DNA from: Thermodesulfobacterium sp.
GTDB lineage: Bacteria > Desulfobacterota > Thermodesulfobacteria > Thermodesulfobacteriales > Thermodesulfobacteriaceae
Direction of reading: 5' to 3'
DNA: 22,976 nt
Assembly (NCBI GenBank): GCA_021163085.1
Contig: JAGGXL010000075.1
Span: forward strand, 1-22,976
Below the pieces are notes generated by a model, which ran no database searches, was not told the DNA's origin, and saw only the letters and a program-made list of their open reading frames with translations. Below, in pieces: positions 7,210 through 13,783 of this stretch. Position 1 is the stretch's first letter. The number at the start of each line of letters is the position of its first letter. A program made the position numbers and the translations under genes.

Positions 7210-7737
7210 TTAAAAAAGTCTCTCAATTAAGCCGAATATTGCTACTCCAAAGGCTACTGCTACATTTAGAGATTCTTTTTCTCCATAAAGGGGAATTTCT
7301 ATAATTAAGTCCGCTTCGGCAAACACTTCCTCATCAACTCCTGTAACCTCATTTCCTATCACTAAAGCTAAGGGAAAATCTTCAGGTTTAATTTTTTGAA
7401 TAGGAATACTTTGTTTTGTAATTTCAAGAACCGCTACTTTAAATCCCTCTTTTTTAAGAACCTTAATTGCCTCAACTGTTTTTTCAAAATAAATCCATGG
7501 TATCAGATTTGTTGTTCCAAGAGCTGTTTTTTCTAATTTAGGATGTGGAGGGTAGGGTGTTATTCCACATAGAATAAGCTTAGAAATATAGGCACATTCA
7601 GCTGTTCTGAAAATTGATCCTACATTGTAAGCACTTCTTATATTATCAAGAATTACAGTTATGGGAAATCTCTCCTTGGGACGGATTTTTCTCCATTTCT
7701 TTAAAATTTCTTCTCCTTCCAGCTTTTTACAACCCAT
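7210..7737 (-). CDS. SpoU/TrmH-family RNA 2'-O-methyltransferase
   Basis: A SPOUT-class enzyme that would transfer methyl from S-adenosylmethionine to a ribose 2'-hydroxyl in tRNA or rRNA. The three SpoU motifs are complete: motif 1 DNIRSAYNVGSIFRTAE (Asn38, catalytic-type Arg44), motif 2 LVIGNEVTGV (Gly128-Asn129-Glu130) and motif 3 IPLYGEKESLNVAVAFGVAIF. Numbering is from the ATG at 7737, which gives 175 residues and begins MGCKKLEGEEILKKW. A TTG at 7755 would add six residues, but neither start has a convincing ribosome site. There is no extra RNA-binding domain of the L30e kind seen in RlmB or TrmH, so this is a minimal single-domain member and the target nucleotide cannot be read. It is transcribed towards hflX. 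Confidence 0.9.
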   Translation of the reverse strand: MGCKKLEGEEILKKWRKIRPKERFPITVILDNIRSAYNVGSIFRTAECAYISKLILCGITPYPPHPKLEKTALGTTNLIPWIYFEKTVEAIKVLKKEGFKVAVLEITKQSIPIQKIKPEDFPLALVIGNEVTGVDEEVFAEADLIIEIPLYGEKESLNVAVAFGVAIFGLIERLF

Positions 7738-7760
7738 AGCACTAATTGTAAACAATTACA

Positions 7761-7789
7761 TTTCAATTAAAAGCAGATAGAACTATAAT
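7761..7789 (+). promoter_or_regulatory. Probable promoter of the sfsA island
   Basis: A perfect TATAAT at 7784-7789 lies in the divergent gap between the methyltransferase and sfsA genes, with a weak -35 (TTTCAA, 7761-7766) 17 bases upstream. Transcription from here would start near 7796, about 25 bases before the ATG at 7821. This is the only gap in the window flanked by diverging genes, so promoters are expected here. Confidence 0.4.
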
Positions 7790-7820
7790 TTTATTACAAT
7801 TTTGAAGTAAAATAAATAAT

Positions 7821-8966
7821 ATGGTTTTGGAATATCCATTTAAATTTCAGAAAATAAAAGCTACTTTTTTGGAAAGAATTAATCGATTTGTAGTTAAAGC
7901 AAAAATAGAAAATAAGGAAATATTTGCCTATCTTCCCAATCTAGGAAGACTTTGGGAACTTTTACTACCTGGAAAAGAGCTTTTACTTTTTGAAAACAAA
8001 AAAACCTCTAAATATCCCTATACTGTTTTAGCCTGTAAAAATGGATCTCACTATATTTTGCTTCATACCCACTTAACTAATAAGATAATAAAAAAACTTG
8101 TGGCAGAGGGTAAGCTTGGGTTCTGGAAAGATTATAGGGTTTTAAAAGAGGAGGTTAAATTAAATTCTTCAAGATTTGATTTCTTATTGGTAAATAAGTA
8201 TACCTCAGAAGAAATGGTGCTTGAGGTTAAAACTTGTACGCTCTTTGGTAAGGAAATAGCAATGTTTCCTGATGCAGAAACTAAAAGAGGAACCAGACAT
8301 ATTTTGGAACTTGCAGAATTTCAAAAAGAGGGTCTAAGGGGAGGGGTTCTCTTTGTAGTGATGAATCCAGAAATAAATTATTTTCTTCCTGCTTATCACA
8401 TTGATTATCAATTTTCTAAATCTTTAATTGAGAAAAGAGATAATATAGAAGTAAAAGCAGTTGCCATTAAGTGGGACAAGACTTTTACCTTTGTGGAAGG
8501 AATAAAAAAACTTCAAATACCTTTTAAAGTTCTAGAAAAAATAGAAGATAAAGGGGTATATCTTTTGGTTTTTGAGCTGAAAGGTAGAGAAAAAATAAAA
8601 ATTGGAAGTCTTGGAGAAAAAATTTTTGATAGTGGATTTTATGTATATGTGGGTTCAGCTATGAAAAATTTAACTAAAAGGATTAATAGACATTTTAAAA
8701 AAAATAAAAAAATAAGATGGCATATAGATTATTTGGTTCCAAAAGGACATAACCTTAAGGTTATTCCCGTAAGAACTTCCAATAAATTAGAGTGTGAAAT
8801 TGCAAAAGTAGTTTCTTTAATTTCTGACAAAATAATTCCTGATTTTGGGGCTTCTGATTGTAAATGTAAGTCTCATCTTTTTTATTTTTCTGAAAATCCA
8901 CTTAATAGAAGAGATTTTCAAGAGCTGATTATAGAATACAGAATAAATAGAATAAATTTGGAGTAA
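7821..8966 (+). CDS. SfsA nuclease fused to a DUF123 (GIY-YIG-like) domain
   Basis: A 381-residue, two-domain protein. Residues 1 to about 225 are SfsA: an N-terminal OB-like part (FLERINRFVVKAKI, HTHLTN), then the PD-(D/E)xK nuclease core SSRFDFLLV (Asp120), LEVKTCT (Glu135, Lys137), FPDAETKRGTRHILEL and AYHIDYQF. Bacterial SfsA normally ends near residue 235. Residues ~243-360 form a second domain with GVYLLVF, FYVYVGSAM, RINRHF, IRWHIDYL, ECEIA and FGASDCKCKSHLF. That pattern is the DUF123 family, distantly related to GIY-YIG nucleases and found elsewhere joined to endonuclease III in some genomes. SfsA was named from a sugar-fermentation phenotype; current annotation calls it a DNA/RNA nuclease of uncertain role. 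The ATG has a poor ribosome site. It is the first gene of a three-gene + strand island. Confidence 0.9.
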   Translation: MVLEYPFKFQKIKATFLERINRFVVKAKIENKEIFAYLPNLGRLWELLLPGKELLLFENKKTSKYPYTVLACKNGSHYILLHTHLTNKIIKKLVAEGKLGFWKDYRVLKEEVKLNSSRFDFLLVNKYTSEEMVLEVKTCTLFGKEIAMFPDAETKRGTRHILELAEFQKEGLRGGVLFVVMNPEINYFLPAYHIDYQFSKSLIEKRDNIEVKAVAIKWDKTFTFVEGIKKLQIPFKVLEKIEDKGVYLLVFELKGREKIKIGSLGEKIFDSGFYVYVGSAMKNLTKRINRHFKKNKKIRWHIDYLVPKGHNLKVIPVRTSNKLECEIAKVVSLISDKIIPDFGASDCKCKSHLFYFSENPLNRRDFQELIIEYRINRINLE

Positions 8967-8972
8967 AAAAAT

Positions 8973-9656
8973 ATGTTTCTGCCTGATCTAAAAATTAAAA
9001 CAGGTTCAAGGGCGGTTATTTTTTTTACTCTACCTGAATGGAATTATGCTAAGAATAAACTTTTTATGAATAAAAAGGTAGGTTTTTTAAATTTAAAAAT
9101 TAGATATAACAAAAAAGCTCTTATTTTAGGTCCTCTGATAGGAGCTCCTCTTGTAGGAATAGTTATGGAAGTACTAAAATCCTTGGAGATAAAAGAAATT
9201 ATTGGAGTAGGGTGGGCTGGGAAGGTAAACCCCAGACTAATTAAAGGAGATCTGTTTTTGCCAACAAAGGCTTACTCCTTAGAAGGTGTAAGTAGATTTT
9301 ACTTTCCTAAGAAAAGGGTTTTTTATCCTGATAGAAATATTTTTGAAAAAGTAGAAAAGGAAATTGCAAAAAGAATTTCTTTTAAAAAAGGAGAAATTCT
9401 TTCCGTTGATGTTCCGTTTATTTTTGAAAAAGAAAAAATGCATTTATATAAATGGAAAAACAAGATAGAGGCAATTGATATGGAAACATCGGCTTTGTTT
9501 TCAGTTGCTCACTCTTTACAAATGAAAGTAATGGCTTTACATTTTATAATTGATGAAGTGGGTACTTTTTCAAGAGAGAGATCTGAAAAAGAAATTAAAA
9601 TTAAGAGAGAAAAAATTTTTGAAGTATTAAAAGATTTTTTAGATTATAAAATATAG
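8973..9656 (+). CDS. Nucleoside phosphorylase / nucleosidase-like protein
   Basis: A 227-residue member of the PNP/UDP family, which cleaves the N-glycosidic bond of nucleosides. Family features in order are GPLIGAPLVGIVME (53-66), the IGVGWAGKV glycine-rich strand (77-85), KGDLFLPT (91-98), a YSLEGVSRFYF substrate segment (101-111) and the ribose-binding AIDMETSALF (167-176, Met170-Glu171). The Asp expected late in purine enzymes is seen in IIDEVG. The first ~45 residues are variable. Substrate cannot be told from this: uridine, purine, methylthioadenosine or futalosine are all possible within the fold. GGAG at 8960-8963 precedes the ATG at a slightly long spacing of nine bases. It starts six bases after the sfsA-DUF123 gene and is probably co-transcribed. 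Confidence 0.8.
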   Translation: MFLPDLKIKTGSRAVIFFTLPEWNYAKNKLFMNKKVGFLNLKIRYNKKALILGPLIGAPLVGIVMEVLKSLEIKEIIGVGWAGKVNPRLIKGDLFLPTKAYSLEGVSRFYFPKKRVFYPDRNIFEKVEKEIAKRISFKKGEILSVDVPFIFEKEKMHLYKWKNKIEAIDMETSALFSVAHSLQMKVMALHFIIDEVGTFSRERSEKEIKIKREKIFEVLKDFLDYKI

Positions 9657-9658
9657 TT

Positions 9659-10546
9659 ATGAGACAAAGAAAGAACCCTTTTGAAATTTTTGGACTGTCT
9701 CCTCAAATTGTTAAGAAGCTTGACGAAGAAATTCTGTTTAAACTTATAAAAGCCATATATAGAGTTTTTCAGTTTGCCTATCATCCAGACAGAGGGGGAG
9801 ATTCAAAAAAAGCTCTGGAAATAAATCTTGCTTTTGAAAAAATCAATTTGGAAAAAAATCCAGAAAGTTTCAAGTCTTATCGAAATAAGTATATAAAAAG
9901 ACTTTCAAGAAAAACCCTGAGAACAGAACTTGAAGAGCTAAAAGCCCAAAACAGAAAACTGAGTTTTTACAATGAACTGTTAAAAGAAAAACTATGGCGA
10001 TATTTGGAAAATGGTTCTCTTTATTTAGAGAATTTCTTTGAAACACATAAAGGATTAAAACTGAGACTTTTTGATATGGTTACTTACATGAATTTTTCAG
10101 GATTAAGAAACGCAAAAAAACAGATGTTTTTTAAAGATGTCATAATAACAAAAAAATATGTCTTAAAAAGAACAAATTATGAAAAATATTATAGAAAATT
10201 TCTAAATTACAAATATATTGGCTGTATCAAAAGAGAATATCTGGAGCCCTGGTTTTTATTGGAAAGAGAATCCAAGGAGGGGAATCAAAGATTTAAGAAT
10301 TTTATTCCTAAGGAAGTGTTTGTTAAGGAATGTCTTATTTATTTAGAACCTGAAATTAAAATCAATTCCTATGTATTTTTTTATTCTCCTGAAAATCTAC
10401 AAAAAATAGTTCTTGAGGGAGTAGTAATAGAGTGCAAGGAAATGGAAGAAGATGAAATTCTAAATATTTTTAAAGACAAGGTTATTAATCTGGAAGAGAA
10501 AGCAAGTGAGTTAAAAAGTTTAAGTGGCGGAATTGTTGAATTTTAA
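9659..10546 (+). CDS. Atypical J-domain protein, C-terminal region unknown
   Basis: The first ~70 residues resemble a J domain: NPFEIFGLSP, a helix, then FQFAYHPDRGGDSKKALEINLAFEKI with the HPD tripeptide at 42-44, which stimulates the ATPase of DnaK in true J proteins. The helix before HPD is longer and less basic than in DnaJ. Residues ~85-120 look like a short coiled coil (ELEELKAQNRKLSFYNELLK). The remaining ~175 residues, rich in Lys, Phe and Tyr, match no family I know. There is no Gly/Phe linker, zinc region or membrane segment, so it is not DnaJ or a DjlA type. No ribosome site is visible; translation is probably coupled to the gene ending two bases before. The stop overlaps the end of the convergent radical SAM gene by four bases. 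Client and partner are unknown. Confidence 0.78.
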   Translation: MRQRKNPFEIFGLSPQIVKKLDEEILFKLIKAIYRVFQFAYHPDRGGDSKKALEINLAFEKINLEKNPESFKSYRNKYIKRLSRKTLRTELEELKAQNRKLSFYNELLKEKLWRYLENGSLYLENFFETHKGLKLRLFDMVTYMNFSGLRNAKKQMFFKDVIITKKYVLKRTNYEKYYRKFLNYKYIGCIKREYLEPWFLLERESKEGNQRFKNFIPKEVFVKECLIYLEPEIKINSYVFFYSPENLQKIVLEGVVIECKEMEEDEILNIFKDKVINLEEKASELKSLSGGIVEF

Positions 10547-11637
10547 CTTAACAGATGAATATTTCCTATTGATACTTTTTTTAAACCGGTTTTTTTAGCT
10601 ATCTCATAACATCGGTAAGCCAGTTCTTTAGAAATTAAAGGCAGATCCTTCATAAAAAAGTGAGGATAAAAAGCAAGTAGTCTGTAAGGAATTTCCGGGT
10701 TTAAATCAGCTATAAATTCAGCAATACCTTTTACTTCTTTTTCGTCTATATAACCAGGAACAATTAAAGTGCTTGCAATTAATAAAGGCACTTTTGGTCT
10801 TTCTTTAATATACTGAGAAACAAAAGAAAAATTTTCTAAAATTTTTCTATTAGAAACTCCTGTTAAGGCTATATGTAAGTTTTCGTTCCATGATTTTAGG
10901 TCAAATTTTATACAACCACCTGAGATAAGTGAAAGTTCAATAACCTTTTTAAGCATATTTTTATTCATTAATCCATTAGTTTCCCAGCAAATTTTGAGAA
11001 TTTTGTTTTTTTTGTTTTTTAAAGCTTCTTCTGAGGCTTTAATAGCAAAGGGAAGTTGTGGAGAAGGATCACCTCCAAAATAGCAAATGCAGGAAACTTT
11101 TGAGGTTAAAGCGCTTAAAAATTCCTCTAAGGATCTTGTTTCAGGTTTTAAAGTTAGTTCTCTAAAATGCCAGTTTTGACAAAAAAGGCAATTTAAACTG
11201 CAGGCATGAAAAAATACCGCCAAATTGTAATATCCATACTCAGCTCCTGGTTTATAGGCATATTCAGGATAGCCACATCCTGTTCCACCTGGACATACCC
11301 AGTCTGCTACACAATTTGTTGGCAAAGGATCAAGATACCAGGAAACCTTTGCTTCTTTATAACTCGGGCCTAAGAGACTTCCCTTTACATTTTTTCTTAA
11401 ACCACAAAAACCAAGCTCGTTTTCAGGAATTTTACATTCATTAGCACAAATTTTACATTTTATTCCCTCTGGGTCAGAAGGAGGAAAAGGTGGAAGTCCA
11501 AAAATAGTTCTGCTTAAACTGTGAGCCCTTTTTATAAAAGGTTCTGTCTTTTCAGGAAAGTTTCTTATGCAGTCAACACAAACTTCCAAGGTTTCAGAAA
11601 CAATTGGTTTTTCTTTTTTACAAACTTTGCAAATCAT
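10543..11637 (-). CDS. PflA-like radical SAM protein
   Basis: The radical SAM cluster motif CxxxCxxC is at Cys146, Cys150 and Cys153 in FHACSLNCLFCQNW, and a GGDPSP motif at 188-193 follows the expected strand. These fit the pyruvate formate-lyase activating-enzyme-like group, including the AmmeMemoRadiSam-type enzymes. The N-terminus adds extra cysteine pairs: CxxC at 3/6 and 20/23, then CKICANEC (61-68) with Cys78, and Cys109/115/121 before the cluster, probably zinc or auxiliary iron-sulfur sites. At 364 residues it is longer than PflA. Neither AMMECR1 nor Memo, the usual partners of the AmmeMemoRadiSam type, is in the window, and no glycyl-radical enzyme is nearby, so the substrate is unknown. 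The first 20 bases overlap the end of the rRNA methyltransferase gene upstream. Confidence 0.88.
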   Translation of the reverse strand: MICKVCKKEKPIVSETLEVCVDCIRNFPEKTEPFIKRAHSLSRTIFGLPPFPPSDPEGIKCKICANECKIPENELGFCGLRKNVKGSLLGPSYKEAKVSWYLDPLPTNCVADWVCPGGTGCGYPEYAYKPGAEYGYYNLAVFFHACSLNCLFCQNWHFRELTLKPETRSLEEFLSALTSKVSCICYFGGDPSPQLPFAIKASEEALKNKKNKILKICWETNGLMNKNMLKKVIELSLISGGCIKFDLKSWNENLHIALTGVSNRKILENFSFVSQYIKERPKVPLLIASTLIVPGYIDEKEVKGIAEFIADLNPEIPYRLLAFYPHFFMKDLPLISKELAYRCYEIAKKTGLKKVSIGNIHLLS

Positions 11638-12805
11638 TTATATAGATACCTAAACCTTTTAAATAACTGGTTTCTTCTACAAAAGGATTGACAGGATGAT
11701 CAGGAGCTTGAAATCCATTAAAAATTATTGCTCCTTCTTTGTTTAGTTTTTTTAAACTATTTTTGAGTATATTTTTCATTTTTTCAATTTTTAAAAAATA
11801 AGAGCAGGAAAAAGCAAAACAAAACCCTATTTTTAAAGCTTTTATTCCTGAAAAATAAAGATTTTCGTATTTCTTTTCTCCAGTCTTTACATCTTTACTG
11901 CTTTTTATAAAAGCTGGAGGATCAAGAACAATAATGTTTGTTTCAGGGGAATTTTTTAAAATTTTAAAAATATCGGCCTGTATGGTTATTATTTTATCTT
12001 TCCAGCCGTTGATTTTAGCTATTTCTTCAGCTAAATTTAAGGCAAAATCAGATCTGTCAACAAGGAAAGCTATTTTGGCTCCTCCTTTTAAAGCATAGAA
12101 TGAAAAAGCTCCTGTATAGGAAAATCCGTCTAAGATTGTACAGCCTTTGGCCAGATTTTTTAGAAATCTTCTATTCTCTCTCTGATCTAAAAAGAACCCG
12201 GTTTTTTGTCCTTTTAATAAAGGGACAAGAAATTTTATTTCATCCATTTCAACCAAAATTATTTCTTCTGTTTTCCCATAAGCAATTTCTGTATAAAGCT
12301 CAAGTTCTTCTTCCTTTCTTTTGGGAAAATCATTTTTTAAAACAATGGCTTGTAGATTCAAAAGATTTTTCAGGGCGTCAATTATAAAGTTTTTTAAATT
12401 TTCTATTCCCAGAGTATATATCTGAACCACAGCTACTTTTTCGTAAATATCTACAATAAGTCCTGGTAGGAAATCTCCTTCAGAAAAAATAAGCCTGAAA
12501 CAGGATTCGTGAGGATAGATAGATCTCTTTAGTTTTAAAGCTTTAGAAAATCTTTTTAAAAAGAAGTTTTGGTCAATAATTACATTTTTTTTGGTGAGGA
12601 GTTTTAGTGAATAATAGCTATTGGGATTAAAGTATCCGCATCCCAAGAAAAAATTGTCTTCAGAAAGTACATTAACTATAGAACCTGGTTTGATTTGGTT
12701 TTTTATTTTTTCAAACTGAAAAATTTCCTGAAAAGAAAACCATAAACGATTTCCCAGATAGTTTTTAACTCCTTTTTTATTAAGTTTTACAATCGGACAC
12801 CTCAT
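11618..12805 (-). CDS. RlmI-like 23S rRNA cytosine-5 methyltransferase
   Basis: Class I SAM-dependent methyltransferase of the RlmI family (m5C1962 of 23S rRNA in E. coli). Residues 1-75 form the N-terminal PUA-like domain (KLNKKGVKNYLGNRLWFS; GYFNPNSYYSLKLL). The central part has FSEGDFLPGLIVDIY, KGQKTGFFLDQRENRR, motif I ILDGFSYTGAFS (224-235), the adenosine-contacting strand VDRS, and motif IV LDPPAF (294-299). The nucleophile is probably Cys334 in FSCSYF. The length of 395 matches the family. The exact target position cannot be proven from sequence. The ATG at 12805 lies inside the end of the polyferredoxin gene (26-base overlap), and the stop overlaps the start of the radical SAM gene by 20 bases, so this run of genes is tightly packed. 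Confidence 0.92.
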   Translation of the reverse strand: MRCPIVKLNKKGVKNYLGNRLWFSFQEIFQFEKIKNQIKPGSIVNVLSEDNFFLGCGYFNPNSYYSLKLLTKKNVIIDQNFFLKRFSKALKLKRSIYPHESCFRLIFSEGDFLPGLIVDIYEKVAVVQIYTLGIENLKNFIIDALKNLLNLQAIVLKNDFPKRKEEELELYTEIAYGKTEEIILVEMDEIKFLVPLLKGQKTGFFLDQRENRRFLKNLAKGCTILDGFSYTGAFSFYALKGGAKIAFLVDRSDFALNLAEEIAKINGWKDKIITIQADIFKILKNSPETNIIVLDPPAFIKSSKDVKTGEKKYENLYFSGIKALKIGFCFAFSCSYFLKIEKMKNILKNSLKKLNKEGAIIFNGFQAPDHPVNPFVEETSYLKGLGIYINDLQSL

Positions 12806-13652
12806 ATGGTTTGTGCACTTCTAATTTTATAGCTTTGGTAGGACATATTTTAAGGCAATTTAAACATCTTATACATTCTACAGAATTTAATTCTTTAGGG
12901 ATAGAAAGATTGGATGGGCATACCTTTTCGCAAACTTTACATGAATTGCAATTATTTTGATTAAAAGAAAGCCTTAAAAGTCCTATTTTATTAAACATTC
13001 CATATATAAATCCAAGAGGACAGATATTTTTGCAAAAAAATCTCAGGTCTATAAGGCATAAAATTATAAGAAATAAAAGGATAAAAGTTTTTAAATAAAA
13101 TACAGGACCTATAAGATAAAAAAGGGATGGTTTAATTAAAAGATTAAAATATCCAGCCTCAAGGGTTCCTGCTGGACATATATATTTGCAGAACCATAGA
13201 ATTCCATAGCCAAGTTCATTTACTATAGAAAGAGGCAAGAGAGTTACGAAAAATATAAGAAACAGAGATTTTAAATAATATCGTGTTTGTGAAGGAATAT
13301 GTATTCTTTTTTTAAAAAAAGGTATTTTATACATAAGATCCTGAAAAAATCCAAAAGGGCATAACCATCCACATATAAATCTCCCAAGAGAGAGACCAAA
13401 AAGTAAAAGAAAACCAAGAATGTAAAAAAAAGAACCGGTTATAACCTGCCAGGGAAGAACTCTTACAGATATAAAAAGATTTTGTAGAATTCCCAGAGGG
13501 CAGGTAAAAAGACTTGCAGGACAGGAATGACAATTTAGTCCAGGGCCACAAAAATTTTTAAAGAAGCCTGTATAAATATTATTAGTTATTAAGAAACCAG
13601 GATAACCATTGTGAATAAAGGTAGAGATCAGTTGAAACCATCTTCTTTTCAT
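12780..13652 (-). CDS. NapH/CcoG-like membrane polyferredoxin
   Basis: Integral-membrane iron-sulfur protein, 290 residues from the ATG at 13652. It starts MKRRWFQLIST, then CGPGLNCHSCPASLFTCPLG (Cys35, 41, 44, 51), about four to five hydrophobic spans, and the CP motifs CGWLCP (94-98), CKYICP (155-159) and CKNICP (207-211) typical of NapH/NosR/CcoG. It ends with two classical [4Fe-4S] sites: Cys235/238/241/245 and Cys260/263/266/270. It would move electrons through or along the cytoplasmic membrane; donor and acceptor are not visible. A longer frame exists upstream from a GTG at 13760, but those 36 residues do not look like the family. The ATG at 13652 overlaps the TGA of a 44-codon gene as ATGA, so I chose this start. 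No nitrate reductase or cytochrome oxidase gene is nearby. Confidence 0.88.
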   Translation of the reverse strand: MKRRWFQLISTFIHNGYPGFLITNNIYTGFFKNFCGPGLNCHSCPASLFTCPLGILQNLFISVRVLPWQVITGSFFYILGFLLLFGLSLGRFICGWLCPFGFFQDLMYKIPFFKKRIHIPSQTRYYLKSLFLIFFVTLLPLSIVNELGYGILWFCKYICPAGTLEAGYFNLLIKPSLFYLIGPVFYLKTFILLFLIILCLIDLRFFCKNICPLGFIYGMFNKIGLLRLSFNQNNCNSCKVCEKVCPSNLSIPKELNSVECIRCLNCLKICPTKAIKLEVHKPYEVSDCKT

Positions 13653-13783
13653 TTCTCTAATCCCATACAGGAAAGACAAATGATTGAAGCTCTTTCTTTT
13701 AAAAATCCATTTCCCTTTGACACTATTCCTATGAAAAGACCAAGAAACATGAGAATCCACAGAAACAAAACAATTTTTTTCAT
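13649..13783 (-). CDS. 44-residue membrane peptide with CxxC, coupled to the polyferredoxin
   Basis: A short gene between glmM and the polyferredoxin. The ATG at 13783 immediately follows the glmM TAA, and the TGA overlaps the next ATG as ATGA. The peptide starts MKKIVLFLWILMFLGLFIGI, a basic N-tip followed by one hydrophobic helix (about residues 4-20). It then runs through KERASIIC and ends CLSCMGLEK, with a CxxC at 36-39. It could be a single-pass anchor whose cysteines face the partner protein, or an uncleaved signal-like segment followed by a thiol pair. No Shine-Dalgarno sequence is seen, as expected for coupled translation. The exact fit on both sides and the membrane-plus-CxxC design argue that it is real, not chance. 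Function is unknown; an accessory subunit of the polyferredoxin is my inference. Confidence 0.7.
   Translation of the reverse strand: MKKIVLFLWILMFLGLFIGIVSKGNGFLKERASIICLSCMGLEK

Noticed and set aside
7196..7213. GGGGAG followed by ATG and a five-codon frame on the + strand (possible leader peptide)
   Set aside because: It faces away from hflX and ends inside the convergent methyltransferase gene; no downstream + strand gene would use it.
13653..13760. A 36-residue N-terminal extension of the polyferredoxin from a GTG
   Set aside because: The extension is unlike the family, has no ribosome site, and overlaps a better small gene that couples to the ATG at 13652.
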